64,000 bases of DNA from Sandaracinaceae bacterium (GTDB taxonomy: Bacteria > Myxococcota_A > Polyangia > Polyangiales > Sandaracinaceae). The stretch covers positions 1 through 64,000 of the forward strand of contig JAHBWG010000028.1 in the NCBI GenBank assembly GCA_019637095.1, written 5' to 3'. Position 1 is the first letter of the stretch. The number at the start of each line of letters is the position of its first letter. Positions 33,311 through 43,089 of this stretch are shown one piece after another. The position numbers and the translations under genes were made by a program. The notes under the pieces are model-generated. The model saw only the letters and a list, made by a program, of their open reading frames with translations. It was not told the origin of the DNA and did not search any database.

Positions 33311-34656
33311 GGGGCGCGACGCTCGCGCTCGCGCTCGCCGGCGTGACGATCTCGTGCGGCCCCGCGCCGCGCCCGACGCCGCTGGAGCGCCCGGTCGCCG
33401 ACGCGGGCGTCGAGGCCGCCCAGGCCGACGTGCCCGGCCGCGCGCCGACCCCCGCGGAGACGCGCGCGATCCGCCGCCTCATGCGGGTCGCCGAGTCGAT
33501 CCGCTCGCTCCGGTTCGCGTCGGAGGTGCCCTTCCGCGTCCAGGACCGCGAGGTCATCACGCAGTTCGTCCGCGAGCAGATCGACGCCGAGGAGCTCGAG
33601 CGCGCGCGCATCTTCTACGTGGCGATCGGGCTGCTCGAGCCCGACCTCGCGGTCGACGAGCTGATCGTGCGGGTCCTGGGCGAGCAGATCGTCGGCTACT
33701 ACGACCCCGAGCGCAGCCTGCTCGTGGTGCGCGAGGACGTCGCGATGGAGCTCGGCCGCAGCGCCCGCAGCGCGCGCGCCCTCGGCGAGGCCGAGATGGT
33801 GATCGTGCACGAGCTCGTCCACGCGCTGCAGGACCAGCGCCTCGGGCTCGGCGCGCAGTACCGCGCGGAGCGCACGATCGACGGATCGAACGCGTTCGCG
33901 ATGGTCGTCGAAGGCGACGCGACGCTCGCGATGATCGGCCACATGATCGGGCTCGAGGGGCAGCCGCTCGCCGCGCTCACGCGGAACACCGCGCGGATGC
34001 GCTCGATGATCCGCGACAGCCCCGACCCGGTGCGCGGCCAGGAGATGGAGAGCGCGCCGGCGATCGTCCGGCTCCCGCTCGTCGCGCGTTACCTCGACGG
34101 CCTCGTGTTCTGCGCGACGCTCCACGGCGAGCGGGGCTGGAGCGGCGTCGACGAGGCGCACCGGCGCCCGCCCGTGTCGACCGAGCAGGCGCTCCACCCC
34201 GAGCGCTACGCCGCGGGAGAGCGGCCCGACGACGTCGTCATCGGCGAGCTCCCGGAGCTCGCCGCGGCGGGACTGACGCCGCACGAGGAGGACACGCTCG
34301 GGGAGCTCGAGCTCGGGATCTGGCTCGGGCTCGGCGACCCGGGGCGCGAGCGCGACGAGGTCGGGGCCGACGGCTGGGGCGGCGATCGGCTGCGCGTCTA
34401 CCGCGACGCGGAGGGCGCGACCTCGGTCGTCTGGTTCACCTCGTGGGACGACGAGGCGGAGGCCCGCGAGGCGGAGGCCGCCGCCCGACGGGTCGTCGCG
34501 GCCCGCGCAGGCGCGGCGCGCGCGCCGGGCCACGTCGAGCGCCGCGGGCGCGCCGTGCTCGTCCTGCTCGACCTCGCGACCGCGCTGAAGGAGCCCGTGC
34601 GCCGCGCGTTCGACGCGTTCGCGACCTCGCTCCCGCCGGCCCCTCCGCGCGATTGA
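33307..34656 (+). CDS. Zinc metallopeptidase-like lipoprotein
   Basis: A 449-residue lipoprotein (signal ending GVTISCGP, Cys17). The zinc-binding HEXXH is clear (VIVHELVHALQDQ, His168, Glu169, His172) and Glu202 in VVEGDATLAM is a good third-ligand candidate, as in gluzincin-type enzymes. The C-terminal half contains further ordered segments (EEDTLGELELGIWLGLGD, GWGGDRLRVYRD) and no second catalytic motif. It is probably an envelope-anchored peptidase acting in the periplasm or at the surface; substrate unknown. ATG overlaps the RNase J stop by four bases, and a hairpin-free 69-base gap with a promoter candidate separates it from trigger factor. Confidence 0.82.
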   Translation: MRGATLALALAGVTISCGPAPRPTPLERPVADAGVEAAQADVPGRAPTPAETRAIRRLMRVAESIRSLRFASEVPFRVQDREVITQFVREQIDAEELERARIFYVAIGLLEPDLAVDELIVRVLGEQIVGYYDPERSLLVVREDVAMELGRSARSARALGEAEMVIVHELVHALQDQRLGLGAQYRAERTIDGSNAFAMVVEGDATLAMIGHMIGLEGQPLAALTRNTARMRSMIRDSPDPVRGQEMESAPAIVRLPLVARYLDGLVFCATLHGERGWSGVDEAHRRPPVSTEQALHPERYAAGERPDDVVIGELPELAAAGLTPHEEDTLGELELGIWLGLGDPGRERDEVGADGWGGDRLRVYRDAEGATSVVWFTSWDDEAEAREAEAAARRVVAARAGAARAPGHVERRGRAVLVLLDLATALKEPVRRAFDAFATSLPPAPPRD

Positions 34657-34667
34657 CGGCCGCGTGA

Positions 34668-34696
34668 TTGACCGCGGACGAGCGCGACGCTAGGAC
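34668..34696 (+). promoter_or_regulatory. Promoter candidate for trigger factor / clp genes
   Basis: TTGACC (34668-34673), a 17-base spacer, TAGGAC (34691-34696). The trigger-factor ATG follows at 34726 with GAGGAGG between. This is the best sigma-70-like promoter in the window. Confidence 0.55.
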
Positions 34697-34725
34697 ACGC
34701 GTCCGCTCCGAGGAGGCTCTTTTCG

Positions 34726-36030
34726 ATGCGCTCGCAGGTCAACGAGATCGACGCCGTGACGGTCGAGGTCGAGGTGCAGGTCCCGTGGGACCGGGTCAAG
34801 CAGGGCCTCGACGCCAGCTACGGCAAACTGCAGAAGCAGGTCCGCGTCCGCGGCTTCCGGCCCGGCAAGACGCCCCGCAGCGTCCTGACGAAGCTGTACG
34901 GGCCGCAGGTGAACCACGAGGTCATCTCCACGCTCGTCGAGGAGGGGCTGCTCGAGGCGGTGCAGGAGCACTCGCTCGCGATCGTGGCGACGCCCGAGGT
35001 CCGCTCGTTGCCGAGCATCGAGCGCGACAAGCCGCTGTCGTTCACGGCGAAGCTCGAGATCCGCCCGAAGGTCGACGGAGTCGTCGTCGACGGCCTCGAG
35101 GTCAGCCGCCCGTCGAGCGCGGTGGCCGACGCGGAGGTCGACGCGGAGCTCGAGCGCCTGCGCATCCAGCACGCAGAGATCGTCACGCCCGACGAGCCGC
35201 GCCCCGCCGCCCTCGGCGATCTCCTCACCGTCGACTACACGGTCGAGGTCGACGGCGAGGAGAAGGCGGAGATGGCGGCGCAGGGCCGCACCGTCGAGCT
35301 CGGGAGCGGGCGGCTCGTGCCCGCCTTCGAGGAGGGCCTGCTCGGCGCGAAGGTCGACGACGAGGTGACCATCCGCGTCGCCTACGACGACGACGCGCCC
35401 AACGAGGATCTCAAGAACAGGCGCGCGCTCTTCCGGGTGAAGATCACCGAGCTGCGCTCGCGGCTCCTGCCGGATCTCGACGACGAGTTCGCGCAGGACC
35501 TCGGCGAGCACGAGACGCTCGACGCGCTGCGCGCCGCCACGCGCGCCAAGCTCGAGGAGGCGGCCAAGGGCCGCGCGGACTCGGCCGTGCGCGAGCAGCT
35601 CGTCGAGCAGCTCGTCGACAAGAACCCCGTGCCGGTCCCGCCCTCGCTCGTCGACCAGCAGGAGCAGGGGATGCGGCGCGAGCTCGCGTTCCTCGCGCAG
35701 ATCGCCGGGCCCGGGTTCGACCTCGGCGCGAGCGGCGAGCTGCGCGACCGCGCCGAGAAGAAGGTGCGCGCGGCGCTCCTCATGGGCGAGATCGCGCGGC
35801 GCGAGGGCCTCACGATCGAGCCCGAGGAGATCGACGCGCAGCTCGCGAAGATCGCCGAGGCCTCCGGCAAGCACATCGCGAAAGTACGGGTGGAGTACGC
35901 CGGAGAGAAGCGCGACTCGCTCGCGAACAAGCTCCTCGAAGACAAGCTTCTCGATTTCCTGTTGGGGCGGGCTACAGTCACCGACGCACCCCCGAGGAGT
36001 GAGACCGATGCCGGTGAATCCGATGAGTGA
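34726..36030 (+). CDS. tig: Trigger factor (ribosome-associated chaperone)
   Basis: A 434-residue protein with the three trigger-factor domains: the ribosome-binding N-terminal domain with the GFRPGKTP signature (about residues 43-50), an FKBP-type prolyl isomerase domain (about residues 160-245), and a helical substrate-binding C-terminal domain ending in an acidic tail. It binds the ribosome near the exit tunnel and helps nascent chains fold. A strong GAGGAGG ribosome site precedes ATG. It is first of the canonical tig-clpP-clpX-lon set; its stop overlaps the clpP start region by 23 bases, indicating co-transcription and coupled translation. Confidence 0.95.
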   Translation: MRSQVNEIDAVTVEVEVQVPWDRVKQGLDASYGKLQKQVRVRGFRPGKTPRSVLTKLYGPQVNHEVISTLVEEGLLEAVQEHSLAIVATPEVRSLPSIERDKPLSFTAKLEIRPKVDGVVVDGLEVSRPSSAVADAEVDAELERLRIQHAEIVTPDEPRPAALGDLLTVDYTVEVDGEEKAEMAAQGRTVELGSGRLVPAFEEGLLGAKVDDEVTIRVAYDDDAPNEDLKNRRALFRVKITELRSRLLPDLDDEFAQDLGEHETLDALRAATRAKLEEAAKGRADSAVREQLVEQLVDKNPVPVPPSLVDQQEQGMRRELAFLAQIAGPGFDLGASGELRDRAEKKVRAALLMGEIARREGLTIEPEEIDAQLAKIAEASGKHIAKVRVEYAGEKRDSLANKLLEDKLLDFLLGRATVTDAPPRSETDAGESDE

Positions 36031-36643
36031 CGCGCCCCGCCTGATGCCGCTTCCCTACCCGCACGTGATCGAGACGACCCACCGCGGCGAGCGGGTCTCG
36101 GACATCTGGACGCGCCTGCTCAAGGACCGGATCGTCTTCCTCGGCACCGAGGTCAACGACGACATCGCGAACATCATCATCGCGCAGCTCTTGATCCTCG
36201 AGGGCGAAGATCCCGACAAGGAGATCACGCTCTACATCAACAGCCCGGGCGGCGTGATCACCGCGGGTCTCGCGATCTACGACACCATGCAGTACATCCA
36301 GTGCCCGGTCTCGACGGTGTGCCTCGGCCAGGCCGCCTCGATGGCCGCGTGGCTCCTCGCGTCGGGCGCGCCCGGCCGCCGGCGCTGCCTGCCGAACAGC
36401 CGCGTGATGATCCACCAGCCCCTCGCCGGCGTGCGCGGGCAGGCGTCGGACATCGAGATCCACGCGAAGGAGATCCTCCAGCTCCGGCACCGGATGAACG
36501 AGATCCTGTCGAAGCACACGGGCCAGGCCGTCGACAAGATCAAGGACGACACCGAGCGTGACCGCTTCCTCTCCGCCACCGAGGCGAAGGAGTACGGGAT
36601 CATCGACGACGTCATCTTCCCCCGTAAGGGAGACGACAAGTAG
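36008..36643 (+). CDS. clpP: ATP-dependent Clp protease proteolytic subunit
   Basis: A 211-residue serine peptidase. The catalytic triad falls at Ser111 (GQAASMAAW), His136 (MIHQPL) and Asp185 (TERDRF), identical to the numbering of the E. coli precursor when ATG 36008 is the start. GAGGAG lies eight bases upstream of that ATG; GTG at 35999 and ATG at 36023 are less well placed. ClpP forms a barrel of two heptamers and degrades proteins fed by ClpX, encoded next. The gene starts inside the 3' end of trigger factor. Confidence 0.96.
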   Translation: MPVNPMSDAPRLMPLPYPHVIETTHRGERVSDIWTRLLKDRIVFLGTEVNDDIANIIIAQLLILEGEDPDKEITLYINSPGGVITAGLAIYDTMQYIQCPVSTVCLGQAASMAAWLLASGAPGRRRCLPNSRVMIHQPLAGVRGQASDIEIHAKEILQLRHRMNEILSKHTGQAVDKIKDDTERDRFLSATEAKEYGIIDDVIFPRKGDDK

Positions 36644-36681
36644 AACGATCCTGGCCACATACGGGGGACACTGGCGGTGAT

Positions 36682-36710
36682 TTGCCGCTGCGCGGGCCGG
36701 GGTTTAGTCT
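36682..36710 (+). promoter_or_regulatory. Promoter candidate upstream of clpX
   Basis: TTGCCG (36682-36687), a 17-base spacer, TAGTCT (36705-36710), 28 bases before the clpX GTG. It would allow clpX-lon expression separate from tig-clpP. Confidence 0.4.
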
Positions 36711-36738
36711 CTGGTGAGGGAAACGACGGGGTAGCAGG

Positions 36739-37992
<1,254 letters not shown>

Positions 37993-38015
37993 GGTCGCAC
38001 TGACCCGGGTGCGCG

Positions 38016-40508
38016 ATGTTCTTCCACAAGAACGACAACGACTCGGGAGGCCGAGGCGGCAAGGGCCGCACCCTCCCCCTGCTTCCCCTGCGGGACATCA
38101 TCGTGTTCCCGCACATGGTCGTCCCGCTGTTCGTGGGCCGCGAGAAGTCGATCAACGCCCTCGAAGAGGCGATGAGCCAGGACAAGGAGATCCTGCTCGC
38201 CGCCCAGAAGAAGGCGAAGACGAACGATCCGACGCCCGAGGACATCTACGCGGTCGGCACCGTCGGGGTGATCATCCAGCTGCTGCGTCTGCCCGACGGG
38301 ACCGTGAAGGTCCTCGTCGAGGGCAAGCGACGTTGTCGCATCGAGCGCTTCGTCCCGCACGACGACTTCTTCCTCTGCGAGGTCGCCGCGCTCGACGAGG
38401 TCAGCACCGCCTCGGTGGAGATCGAGGCGCTCATGCGCTCCGTGCAGTCCACGTTCGAGACCTACGTCAAGCTCAACAAGCGCATCGCGCCCGAGATGCT
38501 GATGCAGGTCCAGACGATCGACGACCCGGCGCGCCTCGCCGACACGATCGTGGTCCACCTGACCGCCGTGAAGCTCCACGACAAGCAGGAGATCCTCGAG
38601 ACCACGGACCCGGCCAAGCGGCTCGAGCGTCTCTTCGAGCTCATGAACGCCGAGATCGAGATCCTCCAAGTGGAGAAGAAGATCCGCTCTCGCGTCAAGA
38701 AGCAGATGGAGAAGACGCAGAAGGAGTACTACCTCAACGAGCAGATGCAGGCCATCCAGAAGGAGCTGGGTGAGCGCGACGAGTTCAAGAGCGAGATCCA
38801 GGAACTCGAAGACCGCATCAAGTCCAAGCCGCTCTCCGACGAGGCGGAGGACCGCGTCAAGAAGGAGCTGCGTAAGCTCAAGATGATGCAGCCGATGAGC
38901 GCGGAGGCGACCGTCGTCCGCAACTACATCGACTGGATCCTGAACCTCCCGTGGTTCGACGTCTCCGACGAGAACTACGACATCGAGCTCGCCGAGCGGA
39001 TCCTCGACGAGGACCACTACGGCCTCAAGAAGGTCAAGGAGCGCATCCTCGAGTACCTCGCGGTGCAGGCGCTCGTGAAGAAGCTCAAGGGGCCGGTGCT
39101 CTGCCTGGTCGGGCCGCCCGGCGTCGGCAAGACGTCCCTCGCGCGCAGCATCGCGCGCGCGACGGGCCGCGAATTCGTGCGTCTGAGCCTGGGCGGCGTG
39201 CGCGACGAGGCGGAGATCCGCGGCCACCGGCGCACGTACATCGGCGCCCTCCCCGGCCGGATCATCCAGAGCCTTCGCAAGGTCGGCACGAACAACCCGG
39301 TGTTCCTGCTCGACGAGGTCGACAAGATGTCGAGCGACTTCCGCGGCGACCCGGCCTCCGCGCTGCTCGAGGTCCTCGACCCGGAGCAGAACTCCGAGTT
39401 CAACGACCACTACCTCGACCTCGACTACGACCTCTCGGACGTGATGTTCGTCACCACGGCGAACACGCTGGGCGACATCCCGCTGCCGCTCCGCGACCGG
39501 ATGGAGATCATCGAGCTCAGCGGCTACACGGAGTTCGAGAAGCTCAACATCGCGGTGCGCTACCTCGTCCCGCGCCAGCAGCGCGAGGCTGGTCTGCACG
39601 ACGTCGACGTGGAGATCACCGAGAACGCGATCCGCACCGTCATCCACCACTACACGATGGAGAGCGGCGTGCGGAACCTGGAGCGCGAGATCGGCTCGCT
39701 CTGCCGCAAGGTCGCGCGCCAGGTGGTCAAGGACGGCGACAAGACCAAGACCTACCGCATCGCGTCGGCGGACGTCCCGCGCTACCTCGGCGTGCCGAAG
39801 TACCAGGGCAACAAGGCCGGCGAGGTCGACAGCGTCGGCCGCACCCACGGCCTGGCCGCGACGGTGTTCGGCGGGACGCTGCTCGACTGCGAGGCCGCGA
39901 TCGTCCCAGGCAAGGGCAAGCAGGTGATCACGGGCCGGCTGAGCGAAGGGATGAAGGAGAGCGCGCAAGCCGCGTTGACCTACATCCGCTCGCGCCACGC
40001 CGAGCTCGGGCTCGACGAGGACTTCCACGAGAAGGTGGACGTCCACGTCCACTTCCCCGACTACATCCAGAAGGACGGGCCGAGCGCGGGGATCACCATG
40101 GCGACGAGCATCGCGAGCGCGCTGATGCGCATCCCGGTGCGCCGCAACGTCGCGATGACGGGCGAGATCACGCTGCGCGGGCAGGTGATGCCGATCGGCG
40201 GTCTCAAGGAGAAGACGCTGGCCGCGCACCGTGCGGGCATCGACACGATCCTGATCCCGAAGGAGAACCGCAAGGACCTGCGGGAGATCCCGAAGCGGGT
40301 CCTCAAGGGCCTGCGGGTCGTGCTGGTCGAGCACATGGACCAGGTGCTCCGCGAGGCGCTCGCGCTGAACGATCCGGACGCGCTCTTCCCGCGGCGCGCG
40401 CGCCCGATGGAGTACCGCGGCGGCCAGCTCGTCACGCCCGACGGCGACGGGGAGCCCTCCTCGCCGGTCCCGCAACCCACCGTCGAGGGCCCGGGCGCCC
40501 AGCAGTAG
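38016..40508 (+). CDS. lon: ATP-dependent protease Lon
   Basis: An 830-residue LonA protease: N-terminal substrate-binding domain ([19 protein letters not shown]), a central coiled stretch ([16 protein letters not shown]), the AAA+ domain (Walker A GPPGVGKT, Walker B FLLDEVDK) and the serine-lysine peptidase domain with Ser690 (KDGPSAGIT) and Lys733 (GLKEK). It degrades misfolded and regulatory proteins in the cytoplasm. It completes the tig-clpP-clpX-lon block. A short acidic/proline tail (about 25 residues) extends past the usual end. A tRNA gene follows 36 bases after the stop. Confidence 0.97.
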   Translation: MFFHKNDNDSGGRGGKGRTLPLLPLRDIIVFPHMVVPLFVGREKSINALEEAMSQDKEILLAAQKKAKTNDPTPEDIYAVGTVGVIIQLLRLPDGTVKVLVEGKRRCRIERFVPHDDFFLCEVAALDEVSTASVEIEALMRSVQSTFETYVKLNKRIAPEMLMQVQTIDDPARLADTIVVHLTAVKLHDKQEILETTDPAKRLERLFELMNAEIEILQVEKKIRSRVKKQMEKTQKEYYLNEQMQAIQKELGERDEFKSEIQELEDRIKSKPLSDEAEDRVKKELRKLKMMQPMSAEATVVRNYIDWILNLPWFDVSDENYDIELAERILDEDHYGLKKVKERILEYLAVQALVKKLKGPVLCLVGPPGVGKTSLARSIARATGREFVRLSLGGVRDEAEIRGHRRTYIGALPGRIIQSLRKVGTNNPVFLLDEVDKMSSDFRGDPASALLEVLDPEQNSEFNDHYLDLDYDLSDVMFVTTANTLGDIPLPLRDRMEIIELSGYTEFEKLNIAVRYLVPRQQREAGLHDVDVEITENAIRTVIHHYTMESGVRNLEREIGSLCRKVARQVVKDGDKTKTYRIASADVPRYLGVPKYQGNKAGEVDSVGRTHGLAATVFGGTLLDCEAAIVPGKGKQVITGRLSEGMKESAQAALTYIRSRHAELGLDEDFHEKVDVHVHFPDYIQKDGPSAGITMATSIASALMRIPVRRNVAMTGEITLRGQVMPIGGLKEKTLAAHRAGIDTILIPKENRKDLREIPKRVLKGLRVVLVEHMDQVLREALALNDPDALFPRRARPMEYRGGQLVTPDGDGEPSSPVPQPTVEGPGAQQ

Positions 40509-40544
40509 CGCCCGCCTGCGACGCGAGTCATGCTCGCGAGCCCC

Positions 40545-40617
40545 GGGCGGATAGCTCAGTAGGTAGAGCGCCGGTCTTACAAACCGGTGGTCGTCGGTTC
40601 GAGCCCGGCTCCGCCCA
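40545..40617 (+). tRNA. tRNA-Val (anticodon TAC)
   Basis: A 73-base cloverleaf: acceptor GGGCGGA/TCCGCCC, D stem GCTC/GAGC, anticodon stem CCGGT/ACCGG with loop CTTACAA (anticodon TAC), and T stem GTCGG/CCGGC with loop TTCGAGC; discriminator A. CCA is not encoded. It reads GUA and, by wobble, other Val codons. Confidence 0.95.
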
Positions 40618-40622
40618 TCCGG

Positions 40623-41387
40623 TCAGCGGCAGACGTAGCGACTGCTCATGAACGCGGCGGCGCACTCGGCGTCGTCGTTGCAGCCGGTGTAGACGCACGC
40701 GCCCGCGCGGCACTCGTAGTTGTCGTCGTCGAACGCGGGCGAGCCGGTGCGACAGTCCGCGGTGCTGGCGCAGCCGATCACGCAGTTGCGGCGCGCGATG
40801 GGGATCGGCAGCCCGGTGTTCGGCGGCTCGACGTCGCGGCACACGTACCGAGCGTCGGAGAACGTGGTGGCGCACTCGGCGTCGTCGTTGCAGCCGGTGT
40901 AGACACAGACGGAATCATCGCAAGCGTAGTTGTCGGCGTCGAACGCGGGCGAGCCGATCCCGCAGTCGGAGGAGATCGTGCACTCCTGCAGGCACTGGCC
41001 GAAGCCCGCGTCGAGCCGGCAGGTGTAGTCCGTCCGCATGAACGCCTCGCGGCACTCGGCGGCGCTCCGGCAGCCCGACCACTCGCAGATCCCAGCCGCG
41101 CAGCGGTAGTGATCCGCGTCGTAGAGGGCCGGACCGGCGGCGAGCACGCAGTCGGCCGCGGTCATGCAGCCCGTGCGACAGAGCCGGAGCGGCGGCGGAC
41201 CGGCGTCGACGGCAGGCGGGGCTCCGCCGTCCGGTACCGGAGGCGAACCGTCGGGGCCGCTCGGACCGCCAGCGTCGCGCGAGGGCGACGCGGCGTCCGG
41301 GCCCGCCTCCGCGTCGAGCGGCTCCTCGGGGTGGTTGCAGGCACCGAGCGAGAGGACCAGCAAGAGGATGGTGAAGGGAGCGCGCAC
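40623..41387 (-). CDS. Cys-rich repeat lipoprotein
   Basis: A 254-residue lipoprotein when read from GTG at 41387 (signal FTILLLVLSLGAC, Cys about residue 17). A Gly/Pro/Asp linker is followed by repeated Cys modules: each has a C-x-x-x-C...DC segment, an AFDADNY-like stretch and a VYTGCNDDAECA segment with YVCR at its end. Two modules (near nucleotides 40630-40760 and 40860-40980) are close to identical in protein sequence. The role is unknown, probably a surface structure. The stop lies only five bases from the tRNA-Val 3' end. It follows the metal-cluster lipoprotein genes by 51 bases and could be their last member. Confidence 0.72.
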   Translation of the reverse strand: MRAPFTILLLVLSLGACNHPEEPLDAEAGPDAASPSRDAGGPSGPDGSPPVPDGGAPPAVDAGPPPLRLCRTGCMTAADCVLAAGPALYDADHYRCAAGICEWSGCRSAAECREAFMRTDYTCRLDAGFGQCLQECTISSDCGIGSPAFDADNYACDDSVCVYTGCNDDAECATTFSDARYVCRDVEPPNTGLPIPIARRNCVIGCASTADCRTGSPAFDDDNYECRAGACVYTGCNDDAECAAAFMSSRYVCR

Positions 41388-41438
41388 GCCGACAAGATAC
41401 GCGAGGCCGGGGCGTCTCGCCCCGGCCGATCGTCGCAA

Positions 41439-42311
41439 TCAGCGCCGGACCTCGTAGTCGCAGTGCCCCTCGCCGTTCCAGTGGCCGACGGTGGTCGCCG
41501 CGGCGCGCATGTGGTGCAGGAGCGTGGGCTCGGGAAGCGCGGCCGAGCCGGGATCGTACACGACGGGCGCGCCGCCTGTGTCGAGCAGGGGGTTCCCCTC
41601 GGCGTCCCGTAGGTCCGCGAGGCGCTGCCGGTCCAGCGCGTCGAGCGTCACACTCCCCTCGGCGTCGGCGACCGCGGACATCGCGTCGAAGCGCATCTGT
41701 GCGTCGTCGAGGACGAGGGAGTCGAAGAAGAGGTGATCCCAGTGCAGGGTGATCTCCGCCTCGGTCACGCCGCCGGCGCGCACGACGACCCCGTCGGTCT
41801 CGTCACCGCCGACGCAGCCGCGGTTCAGGACGTCGAGGTCGAGGCCCCACGCGAGGGTGCGCGTCACGCCATCCTTCGTCGCGGTGGCCTCGAGATAGAC
41901 GGACCAGCCCTGCTCGATCATGCGCGCGCGGACGGAGGCGTCGACGGGGCCCTCGTCGATCGACGCCGCGGTGGCCGGGCGAAGGACGTAGCGCACGTCC
42001 TCCCACCGGCGCGCATCGATCCCTTCGAGGGTGTAGAGCACACGAACGCCGCCGCGCAGATCGACGAGCGAGTCGGCGCCATCGACGCTCGCGCGCGCCG
42101 CGTCCGCGCCGCGCAGCTCGAAGCCCCCGACGTTCACCACCAGCGTGGAGAACGTGAGCGACCAACCGTCGACGAAGCCGACGTCGTCGACCGGCCAGCC
42201 CTGGACGGCGGCCTCCTCGCCGCTCACCGCCACGCGCAGCGTCCCGGTCTCGCCCGCGCACGCGGTGAAGAGCAGGATCGCGCACCACGACATCATCGTC
42301 CTCGTCGGCAT
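41439..42311 (-). CDS. Lipoprotein of probable metal-acquisition operon (third gene)
   Basis: A 290-residue lipoprotein (signal MMSWCAILLFTAC). The mature domain begins GTLRVAVSGEEA and contains DGWSLTFSTLVVNVGGFEL, beta-strand-rich with few helices. His and Cys cluster near the C-terminus (LHHMRAAA, VGHWNGEGHCDYEV) and one Cys is central, so metal binding is possible. GGGAGAG stands about six bases before ATG 42311. It begins one base after the stop of the preceding lipoprotein gene and shares the GW-(V/L)-x-(F/L) opening with it, suggesting related folds. No named family is recognised. Confidence 0.65.
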   Translation of the reverse strand: MPTRTMMSWCAILLFTACAGETGTLRVAVSGEEAAVQGWPVDDVGFVDGWSLTFSTLVVNVGGFELRGADAARASVDGADSLVDLRGGVRVLYTLEGIDARRWEDVRYVLRPATAASIDEGPVDASVRARMIEQGWSVYLEATATKDGVTRTLAWGLDLDVLNRGCVGGDETDGVVVRAGGVTEAEITLHWDHLFFDSLVLDDAQMRFDAMSAVADAEGSVTLDALDRQRLADLRDAEGNPLLDTGGAPVVYDPGSAALPEPTLLHHMRAAATTVGHWNGEGHCDYEVRR

Positions 42312-42312
42312 C

Positions 42313-43089
42313 TCATTCTCTCCCTTCGGGAAGCTGGTGAAGGACCTGCGCCGAGTAGGCGCCAGAGCTTCGGGCGCCGAGGCGCCACGCCCGGTGGGGC
42401 TGTAGGCTCGGCGTGAGCACGACGGGGCTCGCGAGCCCCGTGAAGTCCGCCTCGGCGAACCAGCGCGCCGGATCGACGCGGAGCAGCAGCGTGCTCCCCT
42501 CGTCGAGCGGTGGCCCCTCGACGCCGATCCCGTCGACGCGCCGGACGATGCCCGCCTCCTCGAGATCGAGGCCGCCCTCGAAGTCCACGCGCTCGCCGCC
42601 GCGCGTGGCGACCCCGCGCACGGACAGGTGATGCCCCCGCGTCGGGCCGTCGAGGGCCGCGTTCGCGCCGCGGGGCGCGTCGAGCACGACGCTCACCTCG
42701 TCGACGGCGCCGCGCAGGCCGCGCGCGATCGCGACGTCGACGCGCCCGCCGAGCGCGTCGAACGCGATCTGATCGAGGTGCTCGAAGCGCACGAGCCGAC
42801 CGCCGAGCGGGTCGAAGCCCCCGTGCGCGCGGGCGCGCGACGCGCCCAGCGGCGCGAGCCACGCCATCGCGTCGTGCTCGGGCGCGTAGGCGTAGAGCGG
42901 ACCGAGGAGGACCCGCGCCTCCTCGAGGACGACGCGCCAGCCGGTGGGCGTGGTGGACGCGCCGGCGCCGGTCGGCTCGATCGCGAGCCGTACGCCGACC
43001 GGGACGCCGGCGGTCGAGACGCACGACGCGACGCCGAGCAGGGCGAGCGCGACGGCACCGAGGGAGGGATCACACGGGCGCGTCTTCAT
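42313..43089 (-). CDS. Lipoprotein of probable metal-acquisition operon (second gene)
   Basis: A 258-residue lipoprotein (signal ending LLGVASC, Cys about residue 23). The mature protein begins VGVRLAIEPTGA and includes PTGWRVVLEEARVLLGPLY, followed by APEHDAMAWL and a run of beta strands. Its ATG overlaps the TonB-receptor stop (ATGA) and its stop is one base from the next ATG, so the three genes are a tight operon. Partners of TonB receptors in such operons are usually surface or periplasmic ligand-binding proteins; that role is inferred here. The family is not recognised. Confidence 0.65.
   Translation of the reverse strand: MKTRPCDPSLGAVALALLGVASCVSTAGVPVGVRLAIEPTGAGASTTPTGWRVVLEEARVLLGPLYAYAPEHDAMAWLAPLGASRARAHGGFDPLGGRLVRFEHLDQIAFDALGGRVDVAIARGLRGAVDEVSVVLDAPRGANAALDGPTRGHHLSVRGVATRGGERVDFEGGLDLEEAGIVRRVDGIGVEGPPLDEGSTLLLRVDPARWFAEADFTGLASPVVLTPSLQPHRAWRLGARSSGAYSAQVLHQLPEGRE

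Noticed and set aside
40545-40630. tRNA-Val as an integration site for a mobile element
   Set aside because: No integrase, no direct repeat of the tRNA 3' end and no change in composition are visible on either side.
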